Of a DNA stretch of 64,000 bases, positions 55,967 through 64,000 are shown in pieces. The notes under the pieces were generated by a model. It searched no databases. It was given only the letters and a program-made list of their open reading frames with translations, and had not been told where the DNA came from. A program made the position numbers and the translations under genes. Within the stretch, counting starts at the first letter, position 1, and the number at the start of each line of letters is the position of its first letter. Source of the stretch: Mycolicibacterium alvei (GTDB lineage Bacteria > Actinomycetota > Actinomycetes > Mycobacteriales > Mycobacteriaceae); the NCBI RefSeq assembly GCF_010727325.1, contig NZ_AP022565.1, forward strand, positions 4,464,001-4,528,000, given 5' to 3'.

Positions 55967-56875
55967 ATGGCCGGTCCCGATGACTCAGCCCGTCAGGTCG
56001 AATACGAGACGCTCGATGACGGCCGCATCGCCAGGATTTGGCTGAACCGGCCGAATGCGCAGAACGCCCAGTCGCGGACCCTGCTGGTGCAACTCGACGA
56101 GGCGTTCGGCCGTGCCGAGGCCGATGACGCGGTCCGGGTGGTGATCCTGGCTGCGAGGGGCAAGAACTTCTCGGCCGGCCATGACCTCGGTTCCGAAGAA
56201 GCGTTGGCCGAGCGTACCCCGGGCCCCGACCAGCACCCGACATTCCGCTCCCACGGTGCCACCGCCGCCGGTGTCACCGAACGGACCTATTTGCAGGAGT
56301 GGCACTTCTACTTCGAGAACACCCGGCGCTGGCGGGATCTGCGCAAGATCACCATCGCTCAGGTGCAGGGCAACGCGATCTCCGCGGCGCTGATGCTGAT
56401 CTGGGCCTGCGACCTGATCGTGGCCGCCGATGACGCGAAGTTCAGCGATGTCGTCGGGGTGCGCATGGGGATGCCGGGCGTCGAGTATTACGCCCACCCG
56501 TGGGAATTCGGTGCCCGTAAGGCCAAAGAACTACTGCTGACCGGTGATTCGATCGACGCCGACGAGGCCTATCGATTGGGCATGGTGTCCAAGATCTTCG
56601 CGCGCGACGAACTCGAAGACAAGACACTGGAATTCGCCCGGCGCATCGCCGAGCGGCCGACGATGGCGGCCCTGCTGGTCAAGGATTCCGTCAACGCTGC
56701 GAGCGACGCGATGGGCTTCACCGAGGCACTGCGCCACGCGTTCCACATTCACGAGCTCGGTCACGCACACTGGGCTGCGACCAACGAGAACCGCTGGCCG
56801 GTGGGTATGCCGCCCGATGTTCCCGACTGGCGGACGTTGGGGGCCCCGAAACCGGCCCAACGCGATACACCATAA
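55967..56875 (+). CDS. Crotonase / enoyl-CoA hydratase family protein
   Basis: A 302-residue crotonase-fold protein: LNRPNAQNAQSRTLL, LAARGKNFSAGHDLGSEE (first oxyanion region), ITIAQVQGNAISAALML (second). A longer insert (about 80-125) precedes the second half. The ATG at 55967 follows AGAGGTGG; an earlier in-frame TTG is unlikely. It heads a pair with an SDR. Hydratase, isomerase or hydrolase activity cannot be told apart here. Confidence 0.87.
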   Translation: MAGPDDSARQVEYETLDDGRIARIWLNRPNAQNAQSRTLLVQLDEAFGRAEADDAVRVVILAARGKNFSAGHDLGSEEALAERTPGPDQHPTFRSHGATAAGVTERTYLQEWHFYFENTRRWRDLRKITIAQVQGNAISAALMLIWACDLIVAADDAKFSDVVGVRMGMPGVEYYAHPWEFGARKAKELLLTGDSIDADEAYRLGMVSKIFARDELEDKTLEFARRIAERPTMAALLVKDSVNAASDAMGFTEALRHAFHIHELGHAHWAATNENRWPVGMPPDVPDWRTLGAPKPAQRDTP

Positions 56876-56877
56876 GG

Positions 56878-57723
56878 ATGAGTGAAATGGAACTGTCGTT
56901 GAAGGATCGCACCTACCTGGTCACAGGTGGCGGCAGCGGCATCGGTAGGGGCGCTGCGGCGGCCATCGTCGCCTCCGGAGGCAACGCCCTGCTCGTCGGC
57001 CGCAACGCCGACAAGCTCAGTGCCGCGGCCGACGAACTGAACGCCCAGGGGCCCGGATCGGTGCGCTACGAGCCCGCCGACGTCACCAGCGAAGACGAGG
57101 TACGCCACGCGGTCGACGTCGCCACCGGGTGGAACGGCCAACTGCACGGTGTGGTGCACAGTGCCGGTGGGTCGCTGACCATCGGTCCGATCACGCAGAT
57201 CGACTCCGAACTGTGGCGGCAGACCGTCGACCTGAACGTCAACGGCACCATGTACCTGATCAAGCACGCGGGCCGCGAAATGGTCCGTGGTGGTGGCGGT
57301 TCGTTCGTCGGCATCTCCTCGATCGCCTCGACCAATACCCACCGCTGGTTCGGTGCGTACGGCGTGAGCAAGGCGGCATTCGATCACCTGCTGAAACTCG
57401 CCGCCGACGAGCTCGGGCCGTCCTCGGTGCGGTTCAACAGCATCCGGCCCGGATTGACCCGCACCGAGATGGTCGGCCCGGTCTTCGAACTCCCGGCCGC
57501 CCGCGACGACTACGAAGCCTGCACGCCGATGCCGCGGTTCGGAGAGGTCGAGGACATCGCCAACCTGGCGGTGTTCCTGCTCAGCGACGCCGCGGGCTGG
57601 ATCACCGGTCAGTCCATCGGCGTCGACGGTGGACACAGCCTGCGCCGCGGTCCCGACATCTCGGGAATGCTGGAACCGCTGTACGGCGCCGACGGTCTGC
57701 GCGGCGTCGTCCCGAGCGAGTAG
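56878..57723 (+). CDS. Short-chain dehydrogenase/reductase
   Basis: A 281-residue SDR with TGGGSGIGRG (about 16-25), HSAGGSL in place of NNAG, and YGVSKAA supplying Tyr-xxx-Lys, plus C-terminal GQSIGVDGGHSLRRG. It begins two bases after the crotonase stop (TAAGGATG), so both are co-translated, suggesting successive hydration and dehydrogenation of one acyl-CoA. Substrate unknown. Confidence 0.88.
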   Translation: MSEMELSLKDRTYLVTGGGSGIGRGAAAAIVASGGNALLVGRNADKLSAAADELNAQGPGSVRYEPADVTSEDEVRHAVDVATGWNGQLHGVVHSAGGSLTIGPITQIDSELWRQTVDLNVNGTMYLIKHAGREMVRGGGGSFVGISSIASTNTHRWFGAYGVSKAAFDHLLKLAADELGPSSVRFNSIRPGLTRTEMVGPVFELPAARDDYEACTPMPRFGEVEDIANLAVFLLSDAAGWITGQSIGVDGGHSLRRGPDISGMLEPLYGADGLRGVVPSE

Positions 57724-57734
57724 ATAGAACATTG

Positions 57735-57775
57735 CGCTGACGATTGCGGTTACCACGTGACCGCAATCTTCAGCG
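57735..57775. terminator. Terminator-like hairpin between convergent SDR and coxS
   Basis: CGCTGA-C-GATTGCGGT (57735-57750) pairs with ACCGCAATC-T-TCAGCG (57760-57775), one mismatch in a 16-bp stem, with a 9-base loop. It lies between convergent genes. There is no long T run, as is usual for mycobacteria. Confidence 0.8.
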
Positions 57776-57857
57776 TTGTCATTTCTGGGCCGGGTGCTCC
57801 CCTCCGGCCTCCCACGAGCTCAGCGCACCGGCCGCCGACCAATCCAGATGGCCGAAC

Positions 57858-58346
57858 CTACTGCTGGCCCTGTGGGCTGACGTTCTCGCAGACCCGGTGC
57901 ACGGCGTTGACGATGCCCTGGTAACCGGTGCACCGGCAGAAGTTGCCCGAGAGTCCCTCGCGGATCTCGTCATCGGTGGGGTTCGGATTGTCGCGCAGCA
58001 GTGCGGTGATCGAGGTGACGAATCCCGGGGTGCAGAAGCCGCACTGCAGGCCGTGGCATTCCTTGAGCGCGGCCTGCACCGCGGACAGTTCACCGTCCGG
58101 GCCGGCGATGCCCTCGACCGTGGTCACTTCCTGACCGTCGGTCTGAACCGCGAACACCAGGCAGGACCGGACCGCCTGCCCGTCCAGCAGCACCGTGCAG
58201 GCACCGCAGGCGCCGTGCTCGCAGCCGAGGTGGGTACCGGTCAGTCCGCAATTCTCCCGAAGGAAATCGGCCAGGGTCACCCGCGGCTCGACCACGTCCT
58301 GGTAATCACGGCCGTTGACCGAAAGCGCTACCGGCAGTTCATGCAT
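57858..58346 (-). CDS. Molybdenum hydroxylase small subunit (2Fe-2S, CoxS-like)
   Basis: A 162-residue subunit with two 2Fe-2S clusters. The plant-type cluster is in CEHGACGACTVLLDGQAVRSC (about 43-63) and the second is in CGFCTPG and CRCTGYQ (about 102-141). It passes electrons between the Mo cofactor of the large subunit and the FAD of the medium subunit. Its start overlaps the coxM-like gene by eight bases, last in the operon L-G-M-S. Confidence 0.93.
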   Translation of the reverse strand: MHELPVALSVNGRDYQDVVEPRVTLADFLRENCGLTGTHLGCEHGACGACTVLLDGQAVRSCLVFAVQTDGQEVTTVEGIAGPDGELSAVQAALKECHGLQCGFCTPGFVTSITALLRDNPNPTDDEIREGLSGNFCRCTGYQGIVNAVHRVCENVSPQGQQ

Positions 58347-59223
58347 TGAGGGTCTCCTCGACGTTCGTGGTGGCCTGGGTCCAGGCTCTGGACACCATGG
58401 CAGCGCCCACCCGTGCCCGGTAGGACGCTGAACCCTGCAGGTCGGAAGGAATGTCGGTGAGCTCGGACATCGCCAGCCGACCGATCTCGTCGGCGGACAG
58501 GCCGCCGATCGGCGTCCCGAGCACCGCGGTCTCGGCAGCGGTGGCCCGCAGCGGTGTGGAGCCGAGCCCGAGCAGGCCGATGCCGCAGTGGGTGATCCGG
58601 TCGTCCTCGTCGAGCTCGAATCCGACCACCGCGCCCGCAATCGCGAAATCGCCGTGGCGCCGGGCGAATTCGGCGATGCCGAAGCCGCTGCGACCTGCCG
58701 CCACCGGGAAGCGCACCGCGGTCAGGATCTCGTCAGACGCCAGCGAGGTCGCCCACAGGCCGGTGAAGAACTCGGCCGCCGGGATGTGGCGGACGCCGCG
58801 CGACGAGGTGGCCTCGATGGTCGCGTCGAGCGCCAGCGCAACCGCCGCGTATTCGGCGGCCGGATCGGCGTGCGCGATCGCACCGCCCAGCGTGCCGCGG
58901 CTGCGGATCTGAAAGTGGCCGATGTGCGGTGTGGCCATGGTCAACAGCGGGACCGAATCGGCCACCTCGTCATCCAGGCCGACCATGGCGTGCGGGGTGG
59001 CCGCACCGATACGGATCTCACTGCCCTGCAGGGTGATGTCGTTGAGTTCGGGCAGCCGTGAGATGTCGATCAGGTTCTCGAAATGCGTCAGACGCATCGC
59101 CAGCATCGGCACCAGGCTCTGACCGCCGGCCAGGACCTTGGCGTCCTCGCCGAACTCACCGAGCATGGCCACCGCCTCGGTGACCGTGGTGGGCCGGTGA
59201 TAAGCGAACGGGGCGGGCTTCAC
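58339..59223 (-). CDS. Molybdenum hydroxylase medium subunit (FAD, CoxM-like)
   Basis: A 294-residue FAD-binding subunit of the CO-dehydrogenase/xanthine-dehydrogenase family: LAGGQSLVPMLAMRL (about 32-46) and RSRGTLGGAIAHADPAAEY (about 107-125) bind FAD. The C-terminal CODH-type domain fills the rest. It overlaps the coxG-like gene by four bases. Confidence 0.92.
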   Translation of the reverse strand: MKPAPFAYHRPTTVTEAVAMLGEFGEDAKVLAGGQSLVPMLAMRLTHFENLIDISRLPELNDITLQGSEIRIGAATPHAMVGLDDEVADSVPLLTMATPHIGHFQIRSRGTLGGAIAHADPAAEYAAVALALDATIEATSSRGVRHIPAAEFFTGLWATSLASDEILTAVRFPVAAGRSGFGIAEFARRHGDFAIAGAVVGFELDEDDRITHCGIGLLGLGSTPLRATAAETAVLGTPIGGLSADEIGRLAMSELTDIPSDLQGSASYRARVGAAMVSRAWTQATTNVEETLNA

Positions 59224-59915
59224 GACACCAACCGGAGCAGCGCGGCGTGCAGGTCCTCGGTGGTCAGCCCGCTGTTCCTACGCTTGCTGCGGCCGGCTCG
59301 GCCGATCAGGAAGCCGAGCACGCCTGCGGCGGCGACGGCTCCGATGGCCGGGCCGAAACGCTTGGCCATCGGTACCGCCATCACCTTGGCCAGGGCCATC
59401 GCGTTGATCGGCGCGGCCTCCTGTGGTGCCTGTTCGGTTGGAGCGGAGCCGGTTTCGGTATCCGACGCCGTCACGCCGAGGAGTTCGGCCTCCAGGCTCT
59501 TGGCGAACTGATCGATCAGGCTGCCGGAGACATCGGCCAACACGCCGCGGCCGAACTGCGCGGCCTTGCCCGAGATGGCCAGGTCGGTGGTGACGACAAC
59601 CAGCGTGGCATCACCTTCGTCCTTCAGTTGGGCCGTCACGACGGCCGAGGCCGTGCCGTTGCCACGGGTCTCCTTGCCATTGGCCTTGAGCACCACCCGC
59701 TGCGCCGCCTCGTCCTTTTCCTGGAACGTCGCATCGCCCTTGTAGGACACCGTGATCGGGCCGACCTTCACCTTGACCGCCCCGGTGAAATCGTCGCCGT
59801 CCACGCTCAGCAGGGTGGCGCCGGGCAGGCAGGGTGCGACGCGCTCGACGTCGGTGAGCACCTCCCAGGTTTTCGCCGCAGGTACCGCGACCCGGAATTC
59901 GTTGTTGAGCTCCAC
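59220..59915 (-). CDS. CoxG-like SRPBCC protein with C-terminal membrane helix
   Basis: A 231-residue protein: an N-terminal SRPBCC (START-like) domain (about 1-150; VPAAKTWEVLTDVERVAPCLPGA, then VKVGPITVSYKGDATF), an acidic linker, and a C-terminal helix (about 190-210; IGAVAAAGVLGFLIGRAGRSKRR). CoxG anchors CO dehydrogenase to the membrane in Oligotropha; the helix here fits that. The GTG start was chosen behind GGAAGGGACC; longer reading would run into the coxL-like gene. Confidence 0.88.
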   Translation of the reverse strand: MELNNEFRVAVPAAKTWEVLTDVERVAPCLPGATLLSVDGDDFTGAVKVKVGPITVSYKGDATFQEKDEAAQRVVLKANGKETRGNGTASAVVTAQLKDEGDATLVVVTTDLAISGKAAQFGRGVLADVSGSLIDQFAKSLEAELLGVTASDTETGSAPTEQAPQEAAPINAMALAKVMAVPMAKRFGPAIGAVAAAGVLGFLIGRAGRSKRRNSGLTTEDLHAALLRLVS

Positions 59916-59917
59916 GA

Positions 59918-62287
59918 TCAGTGGTCCCTTCCGTTTTGTTTCTGTGAGCGGGGTTCCTGCGCCTGCTCGATGGCTTCGACGATGGCCGCCGGGGTGGCGG
60001 GCAATGTGGTCAGGGTGACCCCGAGTGGGGCCAGAGCGTCGTTGACGGCGTTGATCACCGCGGGCGTCGAGCCGATCGCGCCGCCCTCGCCGGCGCCCTT
60101 GTAGCCTCCGACGCCGGGTCCCGGAATCTCGACGTGGCCGTACTCGATGGTCGGAACCTCGGTGGCGGTGGGCAGCAGGTAGTCGACAAATGTTGAGGAC
60201 AACGGGTTTCCGGCGTCGTCGTAGGACAGCTTCTCCAGCAGCGCCCCGCCGATGCCCTGGACGGTGCCGCCGGCGATCTGGCCCTCCACCACGTTGGGGT
60301 TGATCATCGGGCCGACATCCTCGCTGACGATGTAGCGGGTGAGGGTGACGTGCCCGGTGACGACATCGACCTCGCACGTGCAGGCGTGGGTGGCGTTCGC
60401 CCAATGGATCGGTGCGGTCGGCGGTGCGGTGTAACGCGCGGTGGCCTCCAGGGTCGCCGACATGCCCGGCGGCAGCATCTGCGGCTCGTAGTGGGCGCGG
60501 AAGGCCAGATCGGCGAAGCTGACGCTCTTTTCGGGATCGTTGCGGGCGACCGCCTTCGACCCGCTGAGCTCGATCTCGGCTTCCTCGACTTCCAGCCGTG
60601 CGGCGGCCATCGCGACCAGTTGGTTGCGCAGGATGGTACCGGCCTCGTTGACCGCGCCTGCGGTCATCGGGGCGCTGCGGCTGCCCTGGGTGCCTGCACC
60701 GTAGGGGGTCACCGCGGTATCGCCCTGGATGGTGGCGACGTCGTCGATGTCGGCGCCCAGAGCGTCGGCGGTGAGCTGAATGACGGTGGTTTCCAAGCTG
60801 TTTCCGGTGGATCCGCCGTTGACGTAGACGTTGATCTTGCCGGTCGGCTCCATCCGGATCGTGCATCCCTCGCTGGCCAGGTGCCCCGTGGCCGCACCGG
60901 TCGGCTCGATGTAGGCCGAGAAGCCCAGCCCGAGGTAGCGGCCCTGGGCCAGCGCCTCGGCCTGCTCCTTTCGGAAGCCCTCGTGGTCGAGGATCTTGAC
61001 GGCCTGCTCGAAGGTCTCGATCGGGGCGACGTGGTCATAGGGCATGCCGTTGGGGTTGAAGTACGGCATCTCGTCGCGGCGCAGGAGATTCTTGCGCCGC
61101 AGGTCGACGGGATCCATACCCATCTTGCGGGCGGCGATGTCGAGAAGTATTTCGCGGGTGAGGGTTTCGTACTGCCACGGCCCGCGGTAGGCGTGCAGGC
61201 CCGCGGTGTTGGAGAACACCGTCTTGTAGTTGAAGCTGGCCTTGGGGACCCGGTACGGACCCGGGAAGAACATGCCGATGGCTGCGGTGGTCAGCACGGG
61301 ATACGGGGTCGGGTAGGAGCCGACGTCCTGGACGAAGTCGATGTCGGCAGCCAGGATGGTGCCGTTGTCGTCGAAAGCCATTCGCACGTCGCCGTCGACG
61401 TGGCGGGACTGACCGGCCGACATCAGGTTCTCGCGGCGGTCCTCGATCCACTTCAGCGCGGTCGGCACTTTTCGTGCGGCCAGCATGATGCACATGTCTT
61501 CGCGCATCGGGACGACCTTCTGGCCGAATCCGCCGCCGGTGTCGCGCATGATTACCCGGACGTGCTGGGCCGGGATGCCGAGCAGGCGGGCCGCGAAGGC
61601 CCGCAGTTCGTGCGGGGTCTGGGTGGAGGCCCAGATGGTCAGCTCGCCTGAGGTCGCCGACCACTCGGTGACCATGCCGCGGCACTCGATCGGCACCGGC
61701 ACGTGCATCTGCTGGTAGATGTGCTCCTTCACCACGTGCGCGGCGGCGCCGAAGACCTCCTCGTCCGGCGGCATGCCGGCCATACCACCGGCATTGTTGT
61801 CCGGGTAGGCCTCGTGGACCGCGACATCGGAGGTCAGGGCCCCACGGAAGTCGGCGATGGCGGGCAATGGCTGGTAATCGACGTCGACCAGATCCACGGC
61901 GTCCTCGGCGACATACCGGCTCTCGGCGATCACCAGGGCCACCGGGTCACCGACGAACTTCACCTCGCCCTCGGCCAGCGGTGGGCGAGGGGTGTCGGGC
62001 ATGTCCTTGCCTGCGACGGCGTGCCAGGCCTCCTTGACCTCGGGGTTGAGGTCGGCGGCGGTGAGTACGGCGTGTACCCCGGGCAGCGCCAGCGCCGCGG
62101 CGGCGTCGACGGCGCTGAACCTCGCGTGCGCGTACGGACTGCGGACGAAGCAGGCGTGCAGCATGCCGGGCCGCATGATGTCGTCGACGAACGTCCCGCG
62201 CCCGGTGAGCAGGCGGGTGTCCTCGACCCGTTCGACCCGTCGGCCGGCATAGCGGGTCGCGACGGTCTCCGGTACGGCTGACGCCAT
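59918..62287 (-). CDS. Molybdenum hydroxylase large subunit (xanthine-dehydrogenase family, not canonical CoxL)
   Basis: A 789-residue molybdopterin-cytosine-type hydroxylase subunit. RDTGGGFGQKVVPMRED is the Mo-cofactor loop. The active-site segment reads AYRGPW (366-371), neither the CO-dehydrogenase form I AYxCSFR nor the form II AYRGAGR. The catalytic base is Glu734 in GYKGAGEGG. The lack of the S-selanyl cysteine rules out CO oxidation as in Oligotropha. Such enzymes hydroxylate N-heterocycles, aldehydes or other substrates. First gene of the L-G-M-S operon; the reaction is unknown. Confidence 0.92.
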   Translation of the reverse strand: MASAVPETVATRYAGRRVERVEDTRLLTGRGTFVDDIMRPGMLHACFVRSPYAHARFSAVDAAAALALPGVHAVLTAADLNPEVKEAWHAVAGKDMPDTPRPPLAEGEVKFVGDPVALVIAESRYVAEDAVDLVDVDYQPLPAIADFRGALTSDVAVHEAYPDNNAGGMAGMPPDEEVFGAAAHVVKEHIYQQMHVPVPIECRGMVTEWSATSGELTIWASTQTPHELRAFAARLLGIPAQHVRVIMRDTGGGFGQKVVPMREDMCIMLAARKVPTALKWIEDRRENLMSAGQSRHVDGDVRMAFDDNGTILAADIDFVQDVGSYPTPYPVLTTAAIGMFFPGPYRVPKASFNYKTVFSNTAGLHAYRGPWQYETLTREILLDIAARKMGMDPVDLRRKNLLRRDEMPYFNPNGMPYDHVAPIETFEQAVKILDHEGFRKEQAEALAQGRYLGLGFSAYIEPTGAATGHLASEGCTIRMEPTGKINVYVNGGSTGNSLETTVIQLTADALGADIDDVATIQGDTAVTPYGAGTQGSRSAPMTAGAVNEAGTILRNQLVAMAAARLEVEEAEIELSGSKAVARNDPEKSVSFADLAFRAHYEPQMLPPGMSATLEATARYTAPPTAPIHWANATHACTCEVDVVTGHVTLTRYIVSEDVGPMINPNVVEGQIAGGTVQGIGGALLEKLSYDDAGNPLSSTFVDYLLPTATEVPTIEYGHVEIPGPGVGGYKGAGEGGAIGSTPAVINAVNDALAPLGVTLTTLPATPAAIVEAIEQAQEPRSQKQNGRDH

Positions 62288-62423
62288 AGGATTGCTCCAA
62301 TCCGTCGGTACTTCTGCGCGTAAGTAGATGGCCGCCGGGGTCCCGACGCCAGTTCAAGAGTGTGATTATCGTACATCGGAAAGCAACGTTCCTGAAGAGG
62401 AGAGTGGCATTTCCGCTACAGAG

Positions 62424-62606
62424 CTAGCGGATCTCGCCGTGCCCGTCGGAGGCGGCGAGCAGGTCTTCGGCGTCGGTGTTGCCGTGATCCACCGCCAGAA
62501 CCTGCCCGGCCAGGGAATTTGTCGCGACACGATCGCCGCGGTTGCAGGCACGCACGGCCCGGTCGAGCAGTTCATCGATCGATGTCTGGTTATCGTCGAG
62601 GCTCAT
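62424..62606 (-). CDS. 60-residue protein resembling the N-terminus of multidomain cyclases
   Basis: Starts MSLDDNQTSIDELLDRAV and ends ASDGHGEIR. From memory, this short helical (TPR-like) segment with the GEIRR boundary is found at the N-terminus of mycobacterial adenylate-cyclase/AAA proteins, where it is followed by the cyclase domain. Here a TAG stops it at GEIR and no cyclase coding follows. It is probably a remnant or a stand-alone module. It is upstream of and parallel to the molybdenum-hydroxylase operon. Confidence 0.6.
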   Translation of the reverse strand: MSLDDNQTSIDELLDRAVRACNRGDRVATNSLAGQVLAVDHGNTDAEDLLAASDGHGEIR

Positions 62607-62686
62607 CTTGTTCTCGTGCGCAGAACAGGATGAGCGTAACCCTGCGTAGGTGCCCGCCCGGTGAAATTGACGGCTAGGACGAAACG

Positions 62687-63364
62687 ATGCTTGAACAGGC
62701 AATTAAGGCTTCATGGTGCACGTCGGTTCGGCGAGGTGTCATCGCAGCCCTGGTTCTGGTGCCCATCGTGGTGAATTCCGCTGTGGTAAATCCCGCCCTG
62801 GCGTCCGCCCGGCCGGCGGCCGAGGCCGGGCTTGTCGACGTGCGCTCGGCGGTGCCCGACGCAGTGATCGACCTGCGGTACGCGACGACCGGCAACTTCG
62901 TCGGTCAGCAGCTCTATCCGGCCGGCGCGCCCTGCCTGGTGCACCAGTCGATGGCACCCGGGTTGGCGGCCGCCGCCGCCGCTCTGCGGCCCGACCGGCT
63001 GGTCTTCTGGGACTGCTACCGCCCACATGAGGTACAGGTCAGAATGTTCGAGGTGGTGCCGAATCCCAACTGGGTGGCCCGGCCGAGCGCCTACGCTCGC
63101 AGTCACGAGGCAGGCCGCTCGGTCGACGTGACGATCGCCGGCAGGGGATCGCTCGTCGACATGGGCACGGGGTTCGACGACTTCACACCGCGCAGCCTCG
63201 CGTACGCCACCGACGGGGTGAGCCCCGCGGCTCAGGCTAATCGGGCGAGGCTGCGCGAGGCCATGAAGGCCGGCGGGCTGACCGTGTACTCGGGGGAGTG
63301 GTGGCACTTCGACGGCCCGGGTGCGGCCGACCCGCGGCCCTACCTGGACGTACCGCTGGGGTAA
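62687..63364 (+). CDS. VanX-type D-alanyl-D-alanine dipeptidase (M15D), exported
   Basis: A 225-residue zinc peptidase. A membrane or signal segment (about 17-40, ending PALASA) targets it outside the cell membrane, unlike cytosolic VanX. Zinc ligands are His140 and Asp147 (RSHEAGRSVDV) and His207, with catalytic Glu204 (SGEWWHFDG) and a CYRP arginine at 112. VanX-type enzymes split D-Ala-D-Ala; an exported one would recycle or trim cell-wall dipeptide. Confidence 0.9.
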   Translation: MLEQAIKASWCTSVRRGVIAALVLVPIVVNSAVVNPALASARPAAEAGLVDVRSAVPDAVIDLRYATTGNFVGQQLYPAGAPCLVHQSMAPGLAAAAAALRPDRLVFWDCYRPHEVQVRMFEVVPNPNWVARPSAYARSHEAGRSVDVTIAGRGSLVDMGTGFDDFTPRSLAYATDGVSPAAQANRARLREAMKAGGLTVYSGEWWHFDGPGAADPRPYLDVPLG

Positions 63365-63450
63365 GTCCCTGGACGTGTTGTCCGGGTTTGGAATGTGCCG
63401 GCACGGGGAACCGTACGTTCGACACGATCCCCCGCAGGCGTGGAGCCGAA

Positions 63451-64000
63451 ATGAACGTCCTCAAAATGATCCAGGGTGCGACGCTGATCGCTGCTTGCGC
63501 CATACCCATCGCACCCATGCCCGCCGCGTCCGCGCAGCCGTGCCCGGATGTCGAGGTGGTGTTCGCCCGCGGCACCTACGAACCGCCGGGCGTCGGCGGT
63601 CCGGGACAGACATTCGTCGACGCGTTGCGTGCGCGTGCCGGGCAACGCTCGGTCGAGGTGTATCCCGTCAACTACCAGGCCAGCGGTAACTTCGGTGACC
63701 GCATCGAGTTCGCCAGGACGGTCGTCGACGGCATCCGGGATGCCTCCGGCCACATCGAGGCCACGGTCAGGGACTGTCCCGGCACCAAGGTGGTACTGGG
63801 CGGATACTCCCAGGGCGCGGTGGTAGCCGGCTACACCACTGCGGCCGCGATTCCTGACGGCATCCCGCCCGAGTACAAGCAGTTCATCCCGCAGCCCATG
63901 CCTCCCGCCGTGTCCGACCATGTGGCCTCGGTGGTGCTGCTGGGCACCCCGTCCGACGAGTTCATGCGTGATATCGGCGCGCCGGCGATGGTGATCGGCC
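63451..64000 (+). CDS. Cutinase-family exported serine esterase, cut by window end
   Basis: The first 183 residues of a cutinase-like protein, starting at the ATG behind GGAG. Signal peptide MNVLKMIQGATLIAACAIP to about PAASA, then CPDVEVVFARGTYEPPGVGG (oxyanion region) and GGYSQGA with the nucleophile Ser. The catalytic Asp and His lie further on or outside the window. Mycobacterial Culp proteins hydrolyse esters, lipids or polyesters on the cell surface. It follows the VanX-type gene after 86 bases. Confidence 0.92.
   Translation, partial: MNVLKMIQGATLIAACAIPIAPMPAASAQPCPDVEVVFARGTYEPPGVGGPGQTFVDALRARAGQRSVEVYPVNYQASGNFGDRIEFARTVVDGIRDASGHIEATVRDCPGTKVVLGGYSQGAVVAGYTTAAAIPDGIPPEYKQFIPQPMPPAVSDHVASVVLLGTPSDEFMRDIGAPAMVIG

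Noticed and set aside
59220-60866. Very long form of the CoxG-like protein
   Set aside because: The extra N-terminal 300 residues are out-of-frame shadow of the large subunit; a GTG with a Shine-Dalgarno at 59915 starts the real SRPBCC domain.
59918-62287. Calling the large subunit a carbon monoxide dehydrogenase
   Set aside because: The active-site loop is AYRGPW, without the form I cysteine or the form II AYRGAGR motif.
1-64000. CRISPR arrays, tRNA or rRNA genes, prophage, replication origin
   Set aside because: No spaced direct repeats, no cloverleaf or rRNA-like stretches and no phage genes were seen on either strand.

Overview
The window is GC-rich actinobacterial DNA that reads as a fast-growing Mycobacterium (Mycolicibacterium-type) chromosome. 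The basis is gene content and order: a complete mce4 sterol-import operon, KstR-type operators, and near-syntenic homologues of M. tuberculosis Rv3489-Rv3531c, recognised from memory of those proteins. Species cannot be fixed from the sequence alone.

Layout, left to right. (1) About 1-12,190: a surface-lipid locus. It has the N-terminal half of a type I polyketide synthase (minus strand, cut by the window edge), a divergent FadD23-like fatty acyl-AMP ligase, an alpha/beta hydrolase, MmpS, two tandem MmpL transporters, and a small secreted TB8.4-like protein. (2) About 12,190-31,080: a sterol-catabolic block. It has an IclR regulator; a trio of unknown role (DUF1214 protein, SDR, sulfotransferase) plus an LLM oxidoreductase; kshA and its partner gene; a DUF35-ltp4-ltp3-LLM-NTF2/KSI operon; an LLM-ADC-like-cyp142 operon; and divergent echA19 and fadD19-NMO. 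(3) About 31,080-36,960: an accessory insert with gabD2, a TetR regulator, a 3beta-HSD-like epimerase, an Old Yellow Enzyme and a complete IS4-family insertion sequence. (4) About 36,960-52,710: fadD17-fadE27-fadE26, divergent from fdxD-hsd4A, then yrbE4AB-mce4ABCDEF-mas4AB. (5) About 52,740-55,710: otsA with a 54-residue partner gene and three tandem small secreted Ibp1-like paralogues. (6) About 55,960-64,000: a crotonase-SDR pair, a four-gene molybdenum hydroxylase operon (L-G-M-S), a short cyclase-like remnant, a VanX-type dipeptidase and a cutinase cut by the window end.

How it works together. Mce4 (two YrbE permeases, six Mce proteins, two Mas proteins) imports sterols. CYP142, with the 3Fe-4S ferredoxin FdxD as a plausible electron donor, oxidises the side-chain end. 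FadD19 and FadD17 make CoA thioesters, FadE26-FadE27 dehydrogenate them, EchA19 hydrates, Hsd4A dehydrogenates, and Ltp3/Ltp4 with the DUF35 protein cleave C24-branched side chains. KshA 9alpha-hydroxylates the ring system. Five perfect 14-bp matches to the KstR consensus TnnAACnnGTTnnA lie at the main divergent promoters or just upstream of kshA. A sixth perfect match and one one-mismatch copy lie upstream of yrbE4A. This explains the coordinated layout.

The least-explained parts are the PKS/FAAL/hydrolase/MmpS/MmpL-MmpL lipid locus (its acyltransferase looks malonyl-type, not Mas-type), the KstR-linked DUF1214-SDR-sulfotransferase trio, the cysteine-free double-DUF35 partner of Ltp3/Ltp4, and the triple Ibp1-like secreted family. 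All functional assignments are from reading the sequence; no searches were run.
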